Part shown: positions 1-5,583 of the stretch, in pieces
How positions within the stretch are numbered: position 1 is the stretch's first letter
Layout of the letters: each line of letters begins with the position of its first letter
Made by a program: the position numbers and the translations under genes
Notes under the pieces: generated by a model
Databases searched by the model: none
The model's input: only the letters and a program-made list of their open reading frames with translations
Told to the model about the DNA's origin: nothing
DNA from: Oscillospiraceae bacterium
GTDB taxonomy: Bacteria > Bacillota > Clostridia > Oscillospirales > UBA929
Length of the DNA: 7,058 nt
Assembly (NCBI GenBank): GCA_031271325.1
Contig: JAISVY010000113.1
Coordinates: 1-7,058, forward strand
Reading direction: 5' to 3'

Positions 1-32
1 AATAAAAAATTCCGTATCCAAAAGACACGGAA
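1..32 (-). terminator. Rho-independent terminator, minus strand
   Basis: Read on the minus strand, TTCCGTGTC (32-24) pairs with GATACGGAA (18-10) around the loop TTTTG. This gives a 9-bp stem in RNA with one G-U pair, followed directly by TTTTTTATT (9-1). On the plus strand the same stem has an A-C mismatch and no T-tract after it, so the orientation is clear. It ends the transcript started by the promoter at 127-155. Whether it is a final terminator or an attenuator depends on sequence beyond the left edge. Confidence 0.8.
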
Positions 33-120
33 ACAAAACCACAATATGGCTCTGCTCCTCGGCGGGGTTTACGCGTTGAGCCGCTGTCGCGGCTCAACGT
101 TACCCGCTGTCTATGGAACC
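1..120 (-). ncRNA. Candidate small RNA or riboswitch/attenuator leader
   Basis: This stretch lies between a strong minus-strand promoter and an intrinsic terminator and has no credible ORF. The predicted transcript starts near 120 and folds in nested fashion. GGTTC (120-116) can pair with GAGCC (52-48). GCGGG (107-103) can pair with CCCGC (66-62). CGTTGAGCCGC (99-89) pairs perfectly over 11 bp with GCGGCTCAACG (84-74) around the loop GACA. The inner junctions contain unpaired A-rich bases (TAA; CGTAAAC), as in many aptamers. The octamer GACAGCGG occurs twice (111-104 and 88-81), and either copy could pair, with one bulged G, with CCGTGTC of the terminator 5' arm (30-24), which would act as an antiterminator. 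No known riboswitch consensus (TPP, FMN, cobalamin, c-di-GMP, ZTP, fluoride, PyrR site) was recognised. Transcription and the fold are inferred. Confidence 0.45.
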
Positions 121-126
121 GGATTA

Positions 127-155
127 TATATACCACATAAAACGTGCTGTGTCAA
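127..155 (-). promoter_or_regulatory. Sigma-A type promoter of the left-edge RNA
   Basis: On the minus strand a perfect -35 box TTGACA (155-150) is followed after 17 bp by TATATA (132-127). A TGG precedes the -10, giving an extended -10. TATAAT also fits two bases downstream, with a 19-bp spacer. A run of seven A (163-157) just upstream of the -35 resembles an UP element. The start point would lie near 120. No gene follows within the window, so the product is the structured RNA ending at the terminator at 1-32, or read-through beyond the left edge. Confidence 0.7.
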
Positions 156-195
156 GTTTTTTTGCTGTTTCACTAAAAATTTCCGAGGGGAAGGG

Positions 196-249
196 GACAA
201 TTGCCGTCGTGTGGGGGGCGGGATGTGAACAACGGACAATTGACAATTG
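196..249. repeat. GACAATTG short repeats
   Basis: The octamer GACAATTG occurs three times: at 196-203, 235-242 and 242-249. The last two overlap by one G to give a tandem GGACAATTGACAATTGG. Each unit contains the palindrome CAATTG. The stretch carries no gene and may be remnant repeat DNA or a protein-binding site; function unknown. Confidence 0.4.
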
Positions 250-254
250 GGTCA

Positions 255-353
255 CTCTAAAAACCTCCCGCTCCAGCTTGCGATGCCGCGGCACAGCCGC
301 CTGTTCGCAAGCGCTCCGCTCGTTCGCCTAACGGCGAACACGAGGTTTTAGAG
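255..353. repeat. 99-nt inverted-repeat element, possible terminator of the binding-protein gene
   Basis: The ends are imperfect inverted repeats: CTCTAAAAACCTC (255-267) against GAGGTTTTAGAG (342-353), matching over 12 bases with one extra A. Inside are two more stems. One is GTTCGCC (322-328) with GGCGAAC (333-339) around TAAC. The other is a perfect 8-bp pair, GCTTGCGA against TCGCAAGC, enclosing a GC-rich hairpin (GCGGC/GCCGC on the minus strand). The whole can fold as a closed three-way junction. It sits five bases past the stop codon of the minus-strand gene, whose transcript would read the T5 run after GGGAGG. It may act as that gene's terminator, or be a REP/MITE-like intergenic element. 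Confidence 0.5.
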
Positions 354-357
354 CTTC

Positions 358-3201
358 TTAATTGTTCAGTCCAAGTTCTTCATATTTCCACGTGATTTCC
401 TGATTGATCATCTCGGTGTATTTCACCATCGCGGTGCGCGGCGATTCGCCCATCAGGATGATCTCGTTGGAGGCGTTGGTGATGTGCCGCCCCAGGAAGT
501 AAGCGCCGGGTACGCCCGGAATCTCACGGATGTTGTTCAGCGATTCAGTCATCGTTTCATAGGCGTTCTTCGTCCATGCCTGTGAGAGCAGGGCGGGGAC
601 GGTCGCGGTGTACATCCGCCCGATCGTGCTGAAAATGGCTTCCATCTCCCGGCAATAGCGCGTCTGCGCATCTACCGACATGAACCACTTGACAAATTCC
701 CACGCATCGTCCTGCCGTTCCGGGCGCGAGTTGGTGATGAACCCTGAGGTCGTCAGCCCGATCCCGGATCCGGACACAATCGTGCGGTCAACCGAACCGT
801 CGGGCCGGAGCGTCCCCGGTACGGGGTACATCGCCCAGCTGTCTTTGATCTCCAGCGCGGCGTAGTGGAGGTTTGTGAACAAGGTGTTGTCGGCAATGCC
901 GATTGGCATTTCGCCGGTACGGAAGCGGTCAAAGAAACTGCTCACCAACGGAGCGCCGTGCAGGGTGAAAAAGTCGGTCGCCCTTGTCTGCGCCTCAATC
1001 CCCGCCGGCGAGTCGAGGATACAGGCTGTCAGGTCTTCATTGAAATAACTGCCGCCGTTTTGCAGGAGGAAAAAGGCGAGCAGGTCGCCGCCCGGCGAGA
1101 ACTGGAGGTTGCGTTCGGCAAGCGCCTTGATGACCCTGTTGAAGTCGTCCCACGTTTCGGGCACGCTCAGTCCCAGGTCTGCGAAGATGTCGGTGCGCAC
1201 ATACATCACCGGGAAGACGTGCTGCACCGGAAAACCGTAGGTCTTGCCCCGGAACGAGAGCGGCTCCATCATCGTCGGGGCGAACAGCTTCTCAAACTCT
1301 TCGTAGCCCGGCAGTTCCGCGAGATCCACGGCGGCGTTGCGCAGCCCGAAATCGAGCGGGAAACCGCGCAGCACATTGAGACACACGTCGGGTCCGGTTT
1401 TGGACGAAATGGCGAAAAACATCTGCTCGTCTCTGTTCAAGACGCTGAAATTGACTTTGATGCCGGTCTGCGGGGTGAATATCTCATCGCAGAGCCGCTT
1501 GATTGTCTCGGCATAGTCTTTGCCGTAGGAACCCCATACGTTGATGACGTGTTCTTCGTCTTCTTCGTATACGTCGCCGGCCATGTCGGCCATCGAGGTG
1601 AACGAAGCGAAAAACCGCCTGACCGAGAACCACAGAGATTCAAAAAAGCCCGGTTTGATCGGCTCAAATGCGGTGCCGGGCGCGCACGCCGTGACCGAAT
1701 ACAGCGCGAGCGGCATCTCCGATGCCATCAGCACCCAGATCGAGAGGTTGATGACATTGTCTTTGAAGCGCATCATACGCCCCGGAATGCTGTCCGGTTC
1801 GCGCACGAAGTCGTGGAGCTGCGAAGCGATAATGGAAACTGACAGCGCGTCGTTGCGCCCGCCGCCGAGTTGCTCAATGTCGAGCACGATGCCGTCGAGC
1901 TGCTTGGCGTAACGGTCAAAATCATCCAGTATGTTCGGCAGGCGCTCGTCGATCCGGTAGTCGCGCATGGTGTCCGGGTTGGGACCGGTGATCATGACGA
2001 TCTGTGTGTAGAGGTCGGAGAGGGCGGTGGTGATCTCGGAGACACGGCGGCACACATCCGCCGTCGGACCCAGCGTGACGTTCAGCGAAAGCTCATGTGT
2101 TCCGGCTTCCAGCCAGAAGAGCGCTTCTTCAACGTCTCCCGCGGGGACGGTCAGGCGCTCCCAGTCGGAGGAATAAGGGAAGACCATCGCCCGCGCTTCC
2201 TCAAACGGAAATTCGCCGTCAATCTTCAATGCCCGCGTAACGGGCAGAGAGACAACGGCGTCCTGTTTATAGATAAAGTTAATGGTGTAGTAGCCGTCCG
2301 ACTCCACGTCGAGCAGCCAGGAAATCGATTGTCCCGGAAGGAACCACGCGTCGCCGCCCATGATGTTGTATGTAATGTTTGTCAGGCTGACCGGGTCGAG
2401 GTTCGGGTTGGAGCGGTCGGTCGCGGGCAGCAGCGCCTGATCGGAACGGAGATGGGCGTCGGTCGCCCGGACGGTGACCGGCTCCGCCGAAGCGCCCGCG
2501 TCGGAAGGGTAACCCGCCGAAACTTCGGCGTATGTCGGGGTAACCGGCGGCGGCGTCAGGCGAAGCCCCGCGATCCCGATCGGTTCGCGGATACTGCGCA
2601 GGGTGAGGGTATGCGTACCTTTGGAAAGAAAGAACGCGAACGGGTCGGCGTACAGCCCTTCTTTGTCTTCAAAGTAAGCGCCGCCGACAAAATACTCAAC
2701 CTCCGCGCTGGTCGGGCGGAGCATATTCCCTTTGTTGTCCTCCCGGCGTTCGGTTTCGGCATACCGCCACATCCGGCGGAAGATGCAGACCCCGGCTTCC
2801 CGGAAGGGCAGCTCGCCGTCGATTTCAACGGCTATCTCCATGTTGGACTGATTTGCGGGGATGGTCACATAGTCCATCCACAGGCAGTACCGCCCATCCT
2901 GCGGAACTTCGACCGTGTAGGTGACAAAGCCGTCTTCGTCCAGACGCAGGGCGTCCGGTCTTCCGCCCTGCCCCTCGTTCAGCAGCGGCATCCGCTCCGG
3001 CTCGGCGAACGCCTCAATGTCGATCACAATCTCTGCTTCCGGCACGTGCTCCGGCGGAATATCCCCCAAAGAGGCGTAGGACACGCCGCGGAAATCGGAA
3101 GACGGCAAATCCGCTTCTCCGGCGCTTTCATCGCCGGGAGCGGCGGCGCCGGGAAGGATCAGCAGGGACAAAACCAGGAGAAACAGAACCGGCTTTTTCA
3201 C
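358..3201 (-). CDS. Large exported family 1 solute-binding protein with two N-terminal beta-sandwich domains
   Basis: This is a 947-residue exported protein, probably a sugar- or oligosaccharide-type ABC substrate-binding protein. The start is GTG at 3201, because GGAGG lies just upstream (about 3213-3209, 7-nt spacing) and the signal peptide begins there (VKKPVLFLLVLSLLILPGAA); an in-frame ATG at 3222 lacks such a site. Residues about 40-216 and 250-378 are two related beta-rich domains. Each carries IDGExPFxEA (127-136 and 327-336) and GTHxLxL (195-201 and 367-373), and they resemble carbohydrate-binding modules. About 384-540 is a helical linker. About 550-947 is the binding domain, with KTYGFPV, YVRTDIFADLGLSVPETWDDF-type and AWEFVKWF motifs typical of the family. 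It is roughly twice the usual length. There is no lipobox cysteine after the signal peptide, and no permease or ATPase gene in the window. The ligand is unknown. Confidence 0.85.
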   Translation of the reverse strand: MKKPVLFLLVLSLLILPGAAAPGDESAGEADLPSSDFRGVSYASLGDIPPEHVPEAEIVIDIEAFAEPERMPLLNEGQGGRPDALRLDEDGFVTYTVEVPQDGRYCLWMDYVTIPANQSNMEIAVEIDGELPFREAGVCIFRRMWRYAETERREDNKGNMLRPTSAEVEYFVGGAYFEDKEGLYADPFAFFLSKGTHTLTLRSIREPIGIAGLRLTPPPVTPTYAEVSAGYPSDAGASAEPVTVRATDAHLRSDQALLPATDRSNPNLDPVSLTNITYNIMGGDAWFLPGQSISWLLDVESDGYYTINFIYKQDAVVSLPVTRALKIDGEFPFEEARAMVFPYSSDWERLTVPAGDVEEALFWLEAGTHELSLNVTLGPTADVCRRVSEITTALSDLYTQIVMITGPNPDTMRDYRIDERLPNILDDFDRYAKQLDGIVLDIEQLGGGRNDALSVSIIASQLHDFVREPDSIPGRMMRFKDNVINLSIWVLMASEMPLALYSVTACAPGTAFEPIKPGFFESLWFSVRRFFASFTSMADMAGDVYEEDEEHVINVWGSYGKDYAETIKRLCDEIFTPQTGIKVNFSVLNRDEQMFFAISSKTGPDVCLNVLRGFPLDFGLRNAAVDLAELPGYEEFEKLFAPTMMEPLSFRGKTYGFPVQHVFPVMYVRTDIFADLGLSVPETWDDFNRVIKALAERNLQFSPGGDLLAFFLLQNGGSYFNEDLTACILDSPAGIEAQTRATDFFTLHGAPLVSSFFDRFRTGEMPIGIADNTLFTNLHYAALEIKDSWAMYPVPGTLRPDGSVDRTIVSGSGIGLTTSGFITNSRPERQDDAWEFVKWFMSVDAQTRYCREMEAIFSTIGRMYTATVPALLSQAWTKNAYETMTESLNNIREIPGVPGAYFLGRHITNASNEIILMGESPRTAMVKYTEMINQEITWKYEELGLNN

Positions 3202-3238
3202 TAAAAAACCTCCGTAACCCATAAGCCCATTTGGACAC

Positions 3239-3267
3239 ATTGTATCACACTTCTTGATTATATGCAA
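3239..3267 (-). promoter_or_regulatory. Promoter of the solute-binding protein gene
   Basis: On the minus strand TTGCAT (3267-3262) is followed after 17 bp by TACAAT (3244-3239), preceded by TGA as an extended -10. The predicted start is near 3232, giving a leader of about 30 nt to the GTG at 3201. An overlapping TATAAT in TTGCATATAAT is an alternative -10 but has no good -35. The -35 box lies 22 bp from that of the divergent trxA promoter, so a regulator bound here could affect both. Confidence 0.6.
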
Positions 3268-3289
3268 GCGGTATTTTCTTTGTTTCGCC

Positions 3290-3318
3290 TTGACAGTTGT
3301 ACGGCACGGTGATATAAT
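3290..3318 (+). promoter_or_regulatory. Perfect consensus sigma-A promoter of the trxA operon
   Basis: TTGACA (3290-3295) and TATAAT (3313-3318) are separated by exactly 17 bp, both matching the vegetative sigma consensus at every base. The start point would be near 3325. This predicts strong constitutive transcription of trxA and the genes behind it, with a leader of about 150 nt. Confidence 0.87.
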
Positions 3319-3324
3319 CAAAAT

Positions 3325-3475
3325 GCTGAAAAGTGTGTGTTCGCCGCGAAGCGAACGGGCAAAGCGCCTGCGGTTAAGCGTCTGCGGCGCGGTGCGCGAG
3401 CTGGAACGGTACATTTTTCAACATTCCCATAACAGCCGTCATAGAGTACGGTTTGCTTGAGAGGAGAAACACGGC
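3325..3475 (+). other. Long structured 5' leader of trxA
   Basis: About 150 nt separate the predicted start point from the trxA ATG. It contains GTTCGC (3339-3344) pairing with GCGAAC (3351-3356), and GCGCC (3364-3368) pairing with GGCGC (3386-3390) across two near-repeats (CCTGCGG, TCTGCGG). No T-tract follows, so these are not terminators. No known riboswitch was recognised. The leader ends in GAGGAG (3461-3466), the ribosome site of trxA. It may only affect mRNA stability or translation. Confidence 0.35.
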
Positions 3476-3787
3476 ATGGCAAACGATAAGATAACGGTTC
3501 TGGACGCGGATACCTTCGACGCGGAGGTGTTGGAGGCGGAGGGCACTGTACTGGTGGACTTTTGGGCGTCGTGGTGCGGTCCCTGCCGTATGATCGCTCC
3601 GGTGATCGAAGAACTGGCGGAGGAAACAGACGCAAAAATCTGCAAGCTCGACGTCGATGCGGAGGGCGCTCTCGCGGCGGATTACGGCGTGATGAGCATT
3701 CCGACCGTGATCGTGTTCAGGGACGGTAAGGAAACCGCCCGGTTTGTCGGCGTACAGCCGAAGGAGACGCTGTTGGAGGCGTTGTAA
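3476..3787 (+). CDS. trxA: Thioredoxin
   Basis: This is a 103-residue cytoplasmic thioredoxin that reduces protein disulfides and is itself recycled by thioredoxin reductase (not in the window). The redox motif WCGPC is at residues 33-37 inside the usual VDFWASWCGPCRM context. The cis-proline is in SIPT (Pro76), followed by the conserved VFRDGKE stretch. Length is normal for the family (about 105). The start is set by GAGGAG at 3461-3466, 9 nt before the ATG. It is the first gene behind a consensus promoter. Its TAA overlaps the next gene's ATG by one base (TAATG), so the two are probably translationally coupled. Confidence 0.96.
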   Translation: MANDKITVLDADTFDAEVLEAEGTVLVDFWASWCGPCRMIAPVIEELAEETDAKICKLDVDAEGALAADYGVMSIPTVIVFRDGKETARFVGVQPKETLLEAL

Positions 3788-4791
3788 TGAAAAACAAGTC
3801 CTTCCGCAAGAGCATCGTAGGCGGCTTCAATACGCGTGACGTGGTGGATTATCTCGCGCAGATGTCCAAAGAGCGGCGTGAGGAAACCGAAGCGCTGCGA
3901 GCCGGCGCGGATAAACTGCGCCGTGAACGCGACGACGCGGTGGCGGCGCACGGCAAACGCGACCCCGCCGGCCGTCAGCACGCCGCGCAAGCGGAAGTCG
4001 CCTCGCTGGTTGAGGAACGCGATCAGCTTGTTAAAAAAACAGAAGCGCTGGAAGCCGAACTGGCGGCGCTCCGCTTGGAGAAGGCGATCCCCGAAGAGGG
4101 TTCGGCGACCGAAGAGCGGGAGGCGCTGCTGCTTCAGTTTTATGAGATGCGCAAAGAGCGGGATAACCTGCGCAGCGAGCTGGACACCGTGATTGCCGAG
4201 CGCGAGGCCGAAAACGACTCGATCAAACGCGCGCGGCAGGAAAAGGCTGTGTTTGAGGGCGAGCGGGATTCCGTGATCGATACCCTCACGCGGAGGGAAC
4301 AGGAACTGGCCGACATCGTCAACGAACGCGCCGCATGGCTCGGCGAACGCTCCCGTTTGCTCGACGAGCGGCAAAACCTGATTGCCGAGCGGGAGGGTGC
4401 CGCGAGACGCATCAGCGCGCTGACCGGAAACGTGCAGACCCTCGCCGAACGCGTCCGTTCGCTGACGGAAGAGATGGAACAGGCAGACCGCAGCAAAGAG
4501 ACGCTGGAGCGCAATCTCCGCGAAGCCGAAACGGTCAGGTCGGAAACGTCCAAGCTGGTCGCGGAAACGCGCGCCCGCTTTAACGAGATACTGTCGGAGG
4601 GGAAAGCGTCTTCACTGGAGATCGTTCTGGAGCTTGACCGCATGCGCGGTTTTTTTGCGCGGTTTTCCGAGCGGTTTGCCGAGACAGAGCAGAAGCTTTC
4701 GAGGCTTGAGAGCGATCCGCGCCCGCGTGTGCGGGAATTCGTGCCCGAAGCGTTTGACGAAAGCGGAAAAGGGGACGAAACTCCCGAATAA
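3787..4791 (+). CDS. DivIVA-like coiled-coil protein
   Basis: This is a 334-residue cytoplasmic protein. Residues 3-28 align with the N-terminal domain of Bacillus subtilis DivIVA as recalled: NK-F-KS--G, then V--YLAQ--K (here NKSFRKSIVGGF and VVDYLAQMSK). The rest, about 29-310, is almost continuous charged coiled coil rich in E, R, L and A, ending in a polar tail. DivIVA proteins bind curved membrane at poles and septa and recruit division or wall-synthesis partners. The membrane-inserting Phe-Arg pair of DivIVA is Ile-Val here, and the protein is about twice the length of B. subtilis DivIVA, so it is a relative, not a clear orthologue. It starts inside the trxA stop (TAATG) with GGAGG (3775-3779) in the end of trxA. 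Other coiled-coil roles (GpsB-, SepF- or EzrA-like scaffolds) are possible. Confidence 0.65.
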   Translation: MKNKSFRKSIVGGFNTRDVVDYLAQMSKERREETEALRAGADKLRRERDDAVAAHGKRDPAGRQHAAQAEVASLVEERDQLVKKTEALEAELAALRLEKAIPEEGSATEEREALLLQFYEMRKERDNLRSELDTVIAEREAENDSIKRARQEKAVFEGERDSVIDTLTRREQELADIVNERAAWLGERSRLLDERQNLIAEREGAARRISALTGNVQTLAERVRSLTEEMEQADRSKETLERNLREAETVRSETSKLVAETRARFNEILSEGKASSLEIVLELDRMRGFFARFSERFAETEQKLSRLESDPRPRVREFVPEAFDESGKGDETPE

Positions 4792-4813
4792 GATGGTTCC
4801 GAGGTGAATCATC

Positions 4814-5425
4814 ATGCGGTTTTTGCTTACAGGCGGGACATTGAATCCGCTAAAAGACGAATACCAAACCGCGCTGGCGCGTTTCGGGCATAGCGGGGTC
4901 GTCATGTACCCCGGCGAACCCATGCCGGATATAAACGCGTTTGACGCGCTGCTGCTGCCGGGCGGCGGCGACATTCACCCCTCGCGGTTCGGGAAAATGT
5001 TGCTGAACAACAAAAGCGAGACGCCGGACATACCGCGTGACGAGCTGGAGTTCGCCGTTCTGGACGCTTTTTTGCAAGCCGCAAAGCCGGTGTTCGGCAT
5101 CTGCCGCGGTATGCAGGTGATCAATGTCGCGTTGGGCGGCACGATCTGGCAAGACCTCCCGTCCCAGTGCGGGGTAACCCATGCCGCCCCCGGCGGCGAG
5201 CCGCCGCTGACGCACTGGGTCACGGCGGAGAACGGGGAGAGAATGACGGTCAACAGTTACCACCACCAAGCAATAAAAGATCCCGGGCGCGGTCTGCTTA
5301 TCACCGCCCGGAGCGAAGACGGCGTCGCGGAAGCGCTGCGCGGCGAAACGGGGCAAATCCGCGCGGTGCAGTGGCACCCGGAAAAGCAAATGTTTGGACT
5401 GGGGTGGTTGCTGGGAAACCGATGA
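4814..5425 (+). CDS. Peptidase C26 / gamma-glutamyl-GABA hydrolase-like class I glutamine amidotransferase
   Basis: This is a 203-residue cytoplasmic enzyme of the class I glutamine amidotransferase fold, C26 branch (PuuD-like), which hydrolyses gamma-glutamyl amide bonds. Visible motifs are LLLPGGGDIHP (46-56), the nucleophile elbow GICRGMQ with Cys97, GGTIWQDL (108-115), VNSYHHQ (146-152) and the His-Glu pair in VQWHPEK (His188, Glu190). All catalytic residues are present. It is shorter than typical PuuD (about 250), mainly in the N-terminal half. The start has GAGGTG (4801-4806) about 9 nt upstream. It lies 22 nt behind the DivIVA-like gene, so it is probably the third gene of the trxA operon. 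The substrate (gamma-Glu-GABA, or another gamma-glutamyl compound, possibly from the wall) cannot be told. Confidence 0.88.
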   Translation: MRFLLTGGTLNPLKDEYQTALARFGHSGVVMYPGEPMPDINAFDALLLPGGGDIHPSRFGKMLLNNKSETPDIPRDELEFAVLDAFLQAAKPVFGICRGMQVINVALGGTIWQDLPSQCGVTHAAPGGEPPLTHWVTAENGERMTVNSYHHQAIKDPGRGLLITARSEDGVAEALRGETGQIRAVQWHPEKQMFGLGWLLGNR

Positions 5426-5583
5426 AGAGCGTATCGCAGCCCTGCTCCAAATCAGACGCTCTAAAAAACACATGTTTTCATTCGGCGAAGCCGAACAGAA
5501 ACGAGCGCAGTACTCACCGCGCTTCGGGCCAAAAAGGAGCTGTCCGGCAGCTCCCGATTCTCACATTTAGAAAGGTTGCCTGT
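5426..5583 (+). promoter_or_regulatory. Hairpin-rich gap/leader upstream of pyrB
   Basis: This 158-nt gap holds several inverted repeats. AGAGCGT (5426-5432) pairs with ACGCTCT (5456-5462), starting right after the C26 stop. TTCGGC (5481-5486) pairs with GCCGAA (5490-5495) and can extend through GTTTT/GAAAC to 5474-5502. GAGCGC (5503-5508) pairs with GCGCTT (5519-5524). GGAGCTG (5536-5542) pairs perfectly with CAGCTCC (5548-5554) around TCCGG. CGAAGC (5486-5491) could instead pair with GCTTCG (5521-5526), so two folds exclude each other. No T-tract follows the last hairpin closely, and no PyrR-binding motif or clear promoter was found. Pyrimidine control by a leader would be plausible but is not shown. 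Confidence 0.35.

Noticed and set aside
865..3204. Long plus-strand open frames (865-1842 and 1870-3204) opposite the solute-binding protein gene
   Set aside because: They are antisense to a gene with clear domains and a signal peptide. Their translations are Arg/Val/Gly/His-rich with no recognisable motifs, as expected from GC-rich antisense frames.
3202..3414. N-terminal extension of the solute-binding protein to an ATG at 3414
   Set aside because: It would precede the promoter at 3239-3267, overlap the divergent promoter, and push the signal peptide about 71 residues inward. The GTG at 3201 has a proper GGAGG site.
3323..3460. 45-codon leader ORF between the trxA promoter and trxA
   Set aside because: Its ATG lies at the predicted transcript start with no room for a ribosome site. 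The Arg-rich product looks like noise, although it ends right before the trxA ribosome site.
3682..4374. 230-codon minus-strand open frame across trxA and the DivIVA-like gene
   Set aside because: It covers the ends of two well-supported plus-strand genes and shows no family features.
5167..5583. Extension of pyrB upstream to position 5167
   Set aside because: It overlaps the C26 gene in another frame and translates to low-complexity Arg-rich sequence. The family N-terminus begins at the ATG at 5584.
5426..5583. PyrR-binding attenuator before pyrB
   Set aside because: The conserved PyrR-binding loop sequence was not found, and the last hairpin lacks a T-tract.
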